From Methanolobus sp. (lineage in GTDB: Archaea > Halobacteriota > Methanosarcinia > Methanosarcinales > Methanosarcinaceae), in the NCBI GenBank assembly GCA_029762595.1, contig JARVGJ010000016.1, forward strand, positions 1 to 54,106: a stretch of 54,106 bases of DNA. The letters are read 5' to 3'. The position numbers were made by a program, and so were the translations under genes. The first letter of the stretch is position 1, and the number at the start of each line of letters is the position of its first letter. Shown here piece after piece: positions 46,446 to 54,106 of the stretch. The notes below the pieces were generated by a model. It was given only the letters and a program-made list of their open reading frames with translations. It had not been told where the DNA came from and ran no database searches.

Positions 46446-48027
46446 ATCTTCCCCTCTTCTCTATCTCTTTAACTCTCTCCAGCACTTCATCTGCCTGTTC
46501 GAACTCTTTCCTGTAACCCCTGCAGAATGCAGTTGTTAATTGCTCATGGTCCCGGTGTGTGCTCTCAAATGTCTGGAACAGGACGTGTACATCCACTCCT
46601 CTTGCCTCGGTACTGCTGTCAGAGAAGGACAGGCCGAAATCTATCATGTATATCATGTCATTGAAAAGTATCAGGTTGGATGTTGTGAGGTCCCCGTGGA
46701 TGATGCCTGCTTTGTGCAGTTTTGCTACAAGGACGCCTGTCTGCTCACTGAGCATTTCGTCGATAACATGTTTCAGTGCAATCCCATCGATATATTGCAT
46801 CTTTATCATGGAGTTTTCTACATCATGTATAATGGGTGTTGGCACACCATTCCTTCTGGCTTCTGATAAGAGCCTGGCCTCAGCTCTTGTTCTCTCCTTT
46901 CTGATCCTTTCGTCAAGCTCCTTATGGCGGTAGTTCTTGGGTACTCTTTCCTTGCTAAGTACCCCGTTCTCCACTTTCACGATAGCTTCAGCACCACTTG
47001 TAATACTTTTTGTTTGTTCCCTGCCTTCAAGATCTTCCGGCAGCCAGGTGACCTCCACCTGATCGGGCCTGAAATTCGGGTCCACATGGGATCTTTCTAT
47101 TTCAATTACATTACCGGCCTCATACATCAGCAGCCCAAGATAAGCGATCATAGCTCCGTTGTCCCCCATAAACCTCTTCTCAGGAACGTGGAATGAGGCT
47201 CCGCGCTCGGTACACATCACATCCAGCATTTCCCGAAGCCGCATATTTGCCCCGACGCCACCAGCCAGCAGCACTTCATCCTTGCCGGTATGTGCAAGAG
47301 CACGTTCTGTGACCTCGACAACCATTGCAAAGGCAGTTTCCTGGAAAGAGTAACATACATCTTCCATCGAATGGGTCTTAAGGGCCTCAGTTGCTGCTGT
47401 GGAAAGACCCGAGAAAGAAAGGTCCATGCCCTTAACAACATATGGGAGCGGGATGTATTCTGAAGCTTTCTTTGCATATTGTTCTATCTGCGGCCCGCCC
47501 GGATGTCCAAGTCCGGCACTCCTTGCGAATTTATCAAAGGCATTTCCAAGTCCTATATCCAGGGTTTCCCCGAATACCCGGTATTTTCCCATTCTATAGG
47601 CAAGGACCTGTGAGTTGGCACCACTTACGTAGAGTGTGACAGGGTCTGTTGCGGGGGTCTTCCAGCGCCCCACCTCCACATGTGCAAGACAGTGGTTTAC
47701 GCCTACAAGCGGTACATCAAGGGTAATGGCCAGCATCCTGGCTGCAGTTGCCACGGTACGCAGACAGGCACCAAGTCCTGGACCCTGGGAAAAAGAGATC
47801 GCATCTATCTGTGAAGCATCTATACCTTGTTTTTTTGCCTCCTCCAGAACACCTCTTATCACAGTAGAGGCATATTTAGCATGATGCTGGGCTGCTTCCC
47901 GGGGGTGTATCCCGCCGGTTGGGGGGCGGTACATGTCAGATACCTCTGCTATGACATCCTTCTCATTAACGATTGCAGCACTAAGGTTCCATGCGGTCCC
48001 TTCTATGCCAAGGACTGTTCCTTTCAA
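46438..48027 (-). CDS. kae1: Kae1-Bud32 fusion, KEOPS tRNA threonylcarbamoyltransferase and kinase
   Basis: Fusion of 529 residues. Residues 1 to about 325 are Kae1 (TsaD family): metal-binding HCLAHVEVGRW, AGGVGANMRLREML and MGDNGAMIAYLG; it adds threonylcarbamoyl to A37 of ANN-decoding tRNAs. Residues about 335-529 are the atypical kinase/ATPase Bud32: KNYRHKELDERI, GIIHGDLTTSN and MIDFGLSF. The fusion is known in Methanocaldococcus and Methanosarcina. Confidence 0.97.
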   Translation of the reverse strand: MKGTVLGIEGTAWNLSAAIVNEKDVIAEVSDMYRPPTGGIHPREAAQHHAKYASTVIRGVLEEAKKQGIDASQIDAISFSQGPGLGACLRTVATAARMLAITLDVPLVGVNHCLAHVEVGRWKTPATDPVTLYVSGANSQVLAYRMGKYRVFGETLDIGLGNAFDKFARSAGLGHPGGPQIEQYAKKASEYIPLPYVVKGMDLSFSGLSTAATEALKTHSMEDVCYSFQETAFAMVVEVTERALAHTGKDEVLLAGGVGANMRLREMLDVMCTERGASFHVPEKRFMGDNGAMIAYLGLLMYEAGNVIEIERSHVDPNFRPDQVEVTWLPEDLEGREQTKSITSGAEAIVKVENGVLSKERVPKNYRHKELDERIRKERTRAEARLLSEARRNGVPTPIIHDVENSMIKMQYIDGIALKHVIDEMLSEQTGVLVAKLHKAGIIHGDLTTSNLILFNDMIYMIDFGLSFSDSSTEARGVDVHVLFQTFESTHRDHEQLTTAFCRGYRKEFEQADEVLERVKEIEKRGRYA

Positions 48028-48065
48028 TTTAATATCTCCAGCCCTTAAAGGTTAGCAGTTGAATA

Positions 48066-51000
48066 TTAATTTTGCTGTTTTCTCACGATCACAACGCCTA
48101 TAATAATTATCAGCACTGCAATCAATCCTGAAATTGCAGGAATTCTTCCCACAACTACGTCTTCCATGTCTTCGTCGGAATCTATGCATATGTCAATGGT
48201 ATCTTCTTCAGATGCTGGTTCTGTCAGCTCCGTGGAGGTAGTTGCGTTTTTCTCTTCCTTTTGCTTTGTAAACGTTTGCTTTGTAAATTTTTCATCTGCA
48301 GTGATCGCAAAGGGTGAGAATCCGGGAGTTTCCGCTTCAAAATACAGGTATTTCTCATAATTCAGGTATTTCTCATCAGTCAACGTCTGTTTAGTCTGGA
48401 GTTCTTTCCAGTTCCCGTCACTGTACCTCTTCAGGGATATGCCAGCAGGATCTATATCATTTCTTAGTATCCATTCTTTACTGACCCTGAAACCAATAAC
48501 TGGATATCTGATGTTCTCCTCAGTGGCATAACCGGCCTTACCCACCCATATATTGATATTCCTGTATGTTATCCCGGGAGCAGGGCTGTCCGCAAAATAA
48601 GAAGTATTTTTCAATATTTCGATTGAAGTACTGATCCTTCCTGAATTCTTCAGGGATTGGTACCGGATATATTCGATGTCATTCTTCTCATTGTTAAAGT
48701 CAAAGTCCGCCATGTCATCAGCGCTGACATGGATGGAAATAACATCCTTAAAGGCTATATTCTCTGCAGCTTCACCTGTGGAGCCTCCTCCACCACCGCC
48801 TCCGCCGGAGGAAGCAGGGGTGGATGTGACAGTAAGCTGTTTGGAAGTTATTATGGTAATATTTGACCAGTTACCCATATTACCTGCAAGATCCACGGCC
48901 CTGAGACTATAATCATAGCTTGTGTTTGCTGAAAGACCTGCATCGTTCGCCTGTGACCCGGAGTAGTTCCCAAGTATGTTCCCGTTTCTCCATATCTCTA
49001 CGTAATCTGTGTCACCGGAAGCTTCCCATGAGAGGGTTACAGATGAGGAACTGCTAGAGTTTGTCAGGTTGCTGATCACAGGGGGGGTGTTATCCACAAA
49101 TGGTGCATAAATGCTCAGATGCGTGATGTTTGCAGAGACGGCCTTCAAGGAAACATTAACTGCACTCCTGAACGGGTGCCATGTCTTGTCATCAGGGTTG
49201 TACCATGCAAGTACGAGCCTTTCAGTATTGTTGACAAGAGAGGGGTCATATCCAAGGGAGAGAGTTACGTTCCTGCCAAAAGGATGTGAATGATCAGGGT
49301 CAGATGCATTCAATGCCCGAATATCAAGTGCAGGTCCCCCGAGATAGGACCCTCCACATGGTCCATGTGCCCTTACAATAGCGGCAGAAAGATTGCCGGG
49401 GTTGGCTGATGTGCCACTGACATTGAAATTGAATGCAGGATAATTGAAAGTGTTTCCAAGTCCGGGAACTTCTATTGTGATCTCATCGGAACCGGAAACA
49501 TTGAACACAGCTCCAAGACTAAGGTATATGCTGGTGTTGGAGCTGAAATGATCATCTGCGGAATTATTGAATATTGAAGTAACATTTACAATGTTTGTCC
49601 CGTTGAAAAGCGGGATGCTGCTGATATTAAATACACCATCTGAAACGGGCCAGGAATCGTTGGTCATCATTCCGTTCACGTAAACCGATACATTTGTTGC
49701 AATACCTGCAGTCCCGTTAAGATCAATACTGTTTTTTGGCAGGTAGTAGATAGTTCCTGAATCAGGAGATTCTATTATTGGCTGGCCTGTGAATACAGTG
49801 AAGTTCACAGTGCTTGAATTAATGTGCCCGGTGATGTCTTCTGCAAAAACCGTAATGCTGTGTCGTCCTTCGCTCAGGTTGAGGGTCCTGTTAAGTGAAA
49901 AAGCATTTTCCTTAGTAGAATTTGTCCCGTTGTTAACATTGTACCAGATATCACTTAGTTTGCTGGTACTGATATTCAAATAAGGAACATTGTCCTGAAT
50001 GACAGCATTCTCTGCAGGTGTGTGGATGGTCAGTCTATTCTCCTGGCTACTAACGTAGAATCTCCATCCATAGCTAAGCTGTTCGTTCTGGCCTGTCATT
50101 GCACTGACAGATACATTATGATAGCCTTCTGAATATGGTTGCATTGTGAGGTTCTCTACCCTGTATCCATTATCGATGTTCTCCAAAGAGTGGACAACCT
50201 GAGAACCATCAATTGTCATGTTTATACTGCCCTGCTCAATGCCGTCAGCATGTGTTAGATTGATGAAGACGGCTGTCATGCTGTTATTTGTGTATGAATT
50301 GTGCTCAGGATAGATATCTATTTCAGGATCACCATAGGAAAGTACAAGTGAAAAGTTCTGCGGTCCCTCAGGAACATTTGTGCCAGTGACCGTAAATGTA
50401 TATGTTCCACTGACCGGTTCTCTCAGCTCAACAACCTCTACATTGTTTACAGTATCCGGTCCGTTGTTCCCGTAGTATGTGCCATCTGGCGCACGGACTA
50501 TGAGGTCAAGGTTATTGACAAGTCCCTTGTCATAGTCACCTCCACCGGGGAAATCTGTCCAGACAAGTGTTACTCTGATTGGTTCTGATGTGTAAAGGAT
50601 ATCATAGCTTACGTTCCATGAATCTGTGAGGTTCAATGATTCCGGATCGTCAAAATATCTGATTACCTCAGGATGCTGCGGAAATATGGACTTTTCAACA
50701 TCAAGACGTCCCCAACCCTGGTACATATCCGGTCTTTTGTTCTCATCATGGCCAGATACATCATAAGCTCCATTTATTAATGTGGCCTTTATAAGTGAAG
50801 CACTGGGATTGCTAACATTTTCAATATCTTGGTAGTATTGTCTTACAATTGCAGCAGCTCCTGCAACAATTGGTGCGGACATGCTTGTACCACCCATATA
50901 AAGATAATTATCATCTATAATTCCCCATCCTGTGCCGCTAGACACACTTGATCTCGTTGACGCAATATATGTTCCTGGAGCAACAATATCTGGTTTGATC

Positions 51001-52325
51001 CTCCCGTCCTCGGTTGGTCCACGACTACTGAAATCAGCAATATCAGATATATTATCGGCTGAAATACCTTTTTCTGGTCTTTCATTCTCAGAAGCACCAA
51101 CTGTCAATGCGTTCTTTGCAGTTCCAGGGGAACCAATTGTCATGTTGGCAGGACCACTGTTCCCTGCTGAAAAAATAACAAGCATGTCAGGATTTTCCCA
51201 CATGAAATGGTCTATTTGTTGTGAATATGTGGTATATGCTCCGTTAGAGCAACTGCCCCAACTGTTAGTGTGTATCCTCGCCCCAATATCGTAGGCAGGT
51301 TGAAAAATCTGACTGAGATTTTCGGGCAGACTTAGATAATCACTACCATTACCTACAGCTTGGAACACCAGTTCAGCCTCAGGTGCCATTCCTGCATACT
51401 GACCACCGGAAAGCGAACCATTCCCAAGAACCGAACCTGCAACATGTGTACCATGTCCATTCTGGTCGGCAACACTTCCGTCATTTGCCACATCTGTAAT
51501 GTTGAGCAATCTTCCCCGAAGGTCGGCATGTATCGTACTTTTGTTCCCGGTGTCAAGTCCGCTGTCACACACCGCCACAATCTGGTTTTTGCCTTTAAGC
51601 CCGTAGGTCTCATGCACAGTGCTCACGGAGATGATGTCTGCGGCAATGTCATTGTTTATGCTTATCTGGCTGTACTCCTCGATCCACCTGACCTCATTCA
51701 TAGACGCAATTTGATGCAGCTTTTCCGGGGTGCTTTGTATCTTTAAAATATTTCCTGAACCGGAAAGAACATTGGCACCAATAGCTTTTATTCCGTGCTC
51801 TACCATTTCATTGTAGGATGCTGAAAAAAGCAGTACATTATAGGTTCTGGAAGTATTTTCGGTTTGTGATCCTGATATTCGTATATTCCCGCTGTCTGTC
51901 AATGCCGGATCGTATTTGTAGGATGGTGAATACTCACCTACCCACTTGACAGATCCAAGTGCCTGAACCTGGTCTTTGACGTCTTCACTCATTCTGAATA
52001 CAAAGGCATTGTTGGGTACATAATTGTATATGGAAGCACCTTTTGATGTTACATTCTGTTTCCATTCATTATGTACGGGACCTGTGAATTGCACGATGTA
52101 GTATTTTTCCTCATCTATTGCAGAAGATGTTGTAAAAGCCATGGTTTGTGAATTGTTTGTTCTCTTTAAAGGCTCAGGGGTATTATCTGTGTTTATGTGT
52201 CCTGCCTTAAGTAGCAGAAGGCTACTATCATCAATATTGTTGTTATCTGCGTTTCCCGAAGCGTTAAGAGTACTGAATAAAAGTAACAATAGGATTGTGA
52301 TAAGAACTTTGTTTTTAGTTTGCAT
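48066..52325 (-). CDS. Secreted, membrane-anchored subtilisin-like (S8) protease with PGF-pre-PGF-type module
   Basis: A 1419-residue surface protein. Signal peptide (1-25); two tandem inhibitor-I9-like prodomain units (about 74-140 and 160-228); S8 domain with Asp254 (CDSGLDTG), His291 (NGHGTHVAG), oxyanion Asn389 (SAGNSG) and Ser481 (GTSMSAP); a P-domain-like region (about 560-680); Ig-like domains; a fibronectin-III-like domain (PPVISNLTNSSS); an eight-glycine linker; a module ending in ETPGFSPFAIT (PGF-pre-PGF type); and a C-terminal helix (SGLIAVLIIIIGVVIV) with basic tail. Many N-x-S/T sequons suggest glycosylation. The usual PGF-CTERM sorting signal is absent, so anchoring is by the helix. 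Confidence 0.93.
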   Translation of the reverse strand: MQTKNKVLITILLLLLFSTLNASGNADNNNIDDSSLLLLKAGHINTDNTPEPLKRTNNSQTMAFTTSSAIDEEKYYIVQFTGPVHNEWKQNVTSKGASIYNYVPNNAFVFRMSEDVKDQVQALGSVKWVGEYSPSYKYDPALTDSGNIRISGSQTENTSRTYNVLLFSASYNEMVEHGIKAIGANVLSGSGNILKIQSTPEKLHQIASMNEVRWIEEYSQISINNDIAADIISVSTVHETYGLKGKNQIVAVCDSGLDTGNKSTIHADLRGRLLNITDVANDGSVADQNGHGTHVAGSVLGNGSLSGGQYAGMAPEAELVFQAVGNGSDYLSLPENLSQIFQPAYDIGARIHTNSWGSCSNGAYTTYSQQIDHFMWENPDMLVIFSAGNSGPANMTIGSPGTAKNALTVGASENERPEKGISADNISDIADFSSRGPTEDGRIKPDIVAPGTYIASTRSSVSSGTGWGIIDDNYLYMGGTSMSAPIVAGAAAIVRQYYQDIENVSNPSASLIKATLINGAYDVSGHDENKRPDMYQGWGRLDVEKSIFPQHPEVIRYFDDPESLNLTDSWNVSYDILYTSEPIRVTLVWTDFPGGGDYDKGLVNNLDLIVRAPDGTYYGNNGPDTVNNVEVVELREPVSGTYTFTVTGTNVPEGPQNFSLVLSYGDPEIDIYPEHNSYTNNSMTAVFINLTHADGIEQGSINMTIDGSQVVHSLENIDNGYRVENLTMQPYSEGYHNVSVSAMTGQNEQLSYGWRFYVSSQENRLTIHTPAENAVIQDNVPYLNISTSKLSDIWYNVNNGTNSTKENAFSLNRTLNLSEGRHSITVFAEDITGHINSSTVNFTVFTGQPIIESPDSGTIYYLPKNSIDLNGTAGIATNVSVYVNGMMTNDSWPVSDGVFNISSIPLFNGTNIVNVTSIFNNSADDHFSSNTSIYLSLGAVFNVSGSDEITIEVPGLGNTFNYPAFNFNVSGTSANPGNLSAAIVRAHGPCGGSYLGGPALDIRALNASDPDHSHPFGRNVTLSLGYDPSLVNNTERLVLAWYNPDDKTWHPFRSAVNVSLKAVSANITHLSIYAPFVDNTPPVISNLTNSSSSSSVTLSWEASGDTDYVEIWRNGNILGNYSGSQANDAGLSANTSYDYSLRAVDLAGNMGNWSNITIITSKQLTVTSTPASSGGGGGGGGSTGEAAENIAFKDVISIHVSADDMADFDFNNEKNDIEYIRYQSLKNSGRISTSIEILKNTSYFADSPAPGITYRNINIWVGKAGYATEENIRYPVIGFRVSKEWILRNDIDPAGISLKRYSDGNWKELQTKQTLTDEKYLNYEKYLYFEAETPGFSPFAITADEKFTKQTFTKQKEEKNATTSTELTEPASEEDTIDICIDSDEDMEDVVVGRIPAISGLIAVLIIIIGVVIVRKQQN

Positions 52326-52448
52326 GATTGATACGGCACCAGTTTGAATATATTTATAATTGATATATTATATCAGATATATTAATACATACTGTCCACT
52401 AAAAAACAGAAAGTTCATGCTCGAAAAGGCATGGTTTTTAACTAAAAG

Positions 52449-54106
52449 TTAATGCTTCCTTCTCAGGAAGCAAGTAATAAACAAAATTAAGATACAGGCA
52501 AGACCTGAGATCGAGTTGAGCGTTTTATCAGGCGTTGTATTATCTAATATGGAAGTATTGATCTGGGGTTCTATTTCATCTACCGGAGAGTTCAGGATGT
52601 CAGGGGCACTTTCCAATCTTATGTTTTCATCAAGGGATTCACCTGTGATGGCAAAAGGTGAGAATCCTGGCGTACTGGCTTCAAAGTAGAGGTAACTATC
52701 GTCGGAACCTGTCTGTAAAGTTGGAAGCCTGCTCCACCTGCCATCATACCTGTTGACCACAATGCTGTCCACATCGATGTCATTGGCATCTATCCAGCTT
52801 CCGGGTACCCGGAACCCAATAACAGGACCTTCTATGTTCTCCGGGATTGCATATCCTGTCTTTCCTACCCATATATTGATGTTCCTGTAAACTATCCCCT
52901 CAGGCAAGGTGTCAGCAAAGCTTGATCTGCCTTTGAGGACCTCTATTGTTGCAGAGATAGTTCCTGCATTTTTTAATGAATCATAGGCTATGTAACGGAT
53001 GTCGCTGTCATCATTCCTGAATTCAAACCTGACGGACATGTCCCTTCCTACAAAGATGGAACTGACATCCTTAAATTCAATGTTCTCGAATTCCTCGCCG
53101 GTGGCACCCCCGCCGCCGCCACCTCCATTGGTTGTGGATGTTGAGGTTGTTGCGGTACTTGAACCTGAGACTCTAACAGTTACTACGTACTCCTGTGTAG
53201 TTGCATCTATGGCTGTTAAGATATAAGTTATAGGGTTAGTGAAGTTCTGTGCAACTCCAGTATTTGGAGATATAGTTTCTCCAGTATGTGCAATGGTTGG
53301 TACAAGTGCTGTAACATTCGTTCCATAAGGCACTGTCATATTGACAGTCTTTGCAGTTTCATTGATTACACCATCTACAGCAGGGTCTGTGAATTTGAAG
53401 CTTGTAATCTCTTTAGCTGTATTCGGAGCAACATTCACTGTAACTGTATAATGCTGAATGGTTGAGTCAGCTGCAGTTACAGTGTAGGTAACAGGGTTGC
53501 TGAAGTCCTTATCTACTCCACTATCAGGTGAAATACTTGCTCCTGTATGAACAATTGTTGGAGTCAATGATGTTACATCAGTCCCGTAAGGCACTGTAAT
53601 ACTTACAGTCCTTGCAGCTTCGTTTATGTCACCAGTAACTGCAGGATCCGTAAAGCTGAAACCGGTTATTGATTTTCCCGGGTTCAGCGTTGAGGTCACT
53701 GTTACCGTATAACTCCTGGTTGTCCCGTCCTCTGCGGTTACTGTGTAAATTACCGGATTAGTGAAGTCCTGTGTTATTCCGCTTCCTGGAGTTATGCTTG
53801 CTCCCGTATGAACAATTGTTGGAGTCAGGCTTGATACATCAGTCCCGTAAGGCACTGTAATACTTATGGTCCTTGCAGCTTCGTTTATGTCACCAGTAAC
53901 TGCAGGATCTGTAAAGCTGAAACCGGTTATTGATTTTGCCGGGTTCAGCGTTGAGGTCACTGTTACCGTATAACTCCTGGTTGTCCCATCCTCTGCGGTT
54001 ACTGTGTAAATTACCGGGTTAGTGAAGTCCTGTGCAACTCCATTCTCGGGAATTATGCTTGCTCCCGTATGGACAATGGTTGGGGTCAGGCTTGTTACAT
54101 CAGTCC
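52449..54106 (-). CDS. Surface repeat protein, partial (5' end outside the window)
   Basis: The frame is open to the window edge, at least 552 codons. It consists of 87-residue beta repeats (SFTDPAVTGDINEAARTI, VPYGTDV, YTVTAEDGTTRSYTVTV), resembling DUF5018/cadherin-like adhesion repeats, followed by a seven-glycine linker, a module (FKDVSSIFVGRDMS to STPGFSPFAIT) homologous to the C-terminus of the neighbouring protease, and a C-terminal membrane helix with RRKH. No PGF-CTERM motif. Likely an S-layer-associated or adhesin-like protein. Any apparent internal start is not the true start. Confidence 0.88.
   Translation of the reverse strand, partial: TDVTSLTPTIVHTGASIIPENGVAQDFTNPVIYTVTAEDGTTRSYTVTVTSTLNPAKSITGFSFTDPAVTGDINEAARTISITVPYGTDVSSLTPTIVHTGASITPGSGITQDFTNPVIYTVTAEDGTTRSYTVTVTSTLNPGKSITGFSFTDPAVTGDINEAARTVSITVPYGTDVTSLTPTIVHTGASISPDSGVDKDFSNPVTYTVTAADSTIQHYTVTVNVAPNTAKEITSFKFTDPAVDGVINETAKTVNMTVPYGTNVTALVPTIAHTGETISPNTGVAQNFTNPITYILTAIDATTQEYVVTVRVSGSSTATTSTSTTNGGGGGGGATGEEFENIEFKDVSSIFVGRDMSVRFEFRNDDSDIRYIAYDSLKNAGTISATIEVLKGRSSFADTLPEGIVYRNINIWVGKTGYAIPENIEGPVIGFRVPGSWIDANDIDVDSIVVNRYDGRWSRLPTLQTGSDDSYLYFEASTPGFSPFAITGESLDENIRLESAPDILNSPVDEIEPQINTSILDNTTPDKTLNSISGLACILILFITCFLRRKH
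53160..54106 (-). repeat. Tandem 261-bp coding repeats
   Basis: Units of exactly 261 bp (87 codons): a partial unit 53949-54106, full units 53688-53948 and 53427-53687, and a diverged unit about 53160-53426. For example GGGTTCAGCGTTGAGGTCAC occurs at 53680 and 53941. The outer units are nearly identical in DNA while the one next to the glycine linker has diverged, indicating recent expansion from the upstream side. Confidence 0.9.

Noticed and set aside
53160-54106. CRISPR-like array
   Set aside because: The repeats are long (261 bp), contiguous and encode protein in one frame; there are no spacers or cas genes.

Overview
The window is archaeal and fits a methylotrophic methanogen of the Methanosarcinaceae (Methanolobus, Methanococcoides or Methanomethylovorans type; genus not resolvable by eye). 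It carries RamA (activation of methylamine corrinoid proteins), SepCysS (tRNA-dependent cysteine synthesis), archaeal RNA polymerase genes with split A and B subunits, EF-1alpha and EF-2, a Kae1-Bud32 fusion, archaeal CoA enzymes (pantoate kinase, phosphopantothenate synthetase), an archaellin, and TATA-box promoters with GGAGG/GGTGA ribosome binding sites.

Layout. 1-1744: ramA behind a 34-codon remnant of a UroD/MtaA-type methyltransferase. 1860-8862: a sulfur and cysteine neighbourhood with an intron-containing tRNA-Arg, tRNA-Cys, a MoaD/ThiS-like carrier, a regulator-cysteine desulfurase-fdhD operon, a divergent sepCysS-moeB-moaE operon, and nadA. 9023-12390: a cassette of corrinoid protein, UroD-like methyltransferase and sensor histidine kinase. 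12529-26074 (minus strand): the translation/transcription block rpoH-rpoB2-rpoB1-rpoA1-rpoA2-rpl30e-nusA-rps12-rps7-fusA-tuf-rps10, with tRNA-Lys upstream of rpoH. 26405-32664 (minus): coaBC, pantoate kinase, phosphopantothenate synthetase, an HD hydrolase, an SAH/5'-deoxyadenosine deaminase and an S-inosyl/adenosylhomocysteine hydrolase. 32871-34382: a GNAT enzyme and a SUMF1-like lipoprotein. 34493-38850: a complete branched-chain amino acid type ABC transporter. 39010-44105: a Vms1-like release factor, an unknown protein and RlmE, then TPR, PHP and cyclase-family proteins. 44357-54106: archaellin, a membrane-anchored secreted protein, RdgB, Kae1-Bud32, and two large surface proteins (a subtilisin-like protease and a repeat protein running off the window).

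The main observation is a shared palindrome, ATTCACAATTGTGAAT, between the TATA box and the expected transcription start of four transcription units: tRNA-Cys (two copies), the HTH regulator-csd-fdhD operon (one), sepCysS-moeB-moaE (two) and nadA (one). The regulator encoded in the cluster has an HTH domain and four cysteines. I infer an undescribed repressor regulon linking cysteine and Fe-S supply to tRNA-Cys, Cys-tRNA synthesis, sulfur transfer and the Fe-S enzyme NadA. Also notable: csd and fdhD are in frame, separated only by a UAG codon, in a genome likely to decode UAG as pyrrolysine; rpoB2 and the GNAT gene have family-like N-termini with no ATG, GTG or TTG start; and the UroD-like protein of the kinase cassette lacks the expected zinc ligands.
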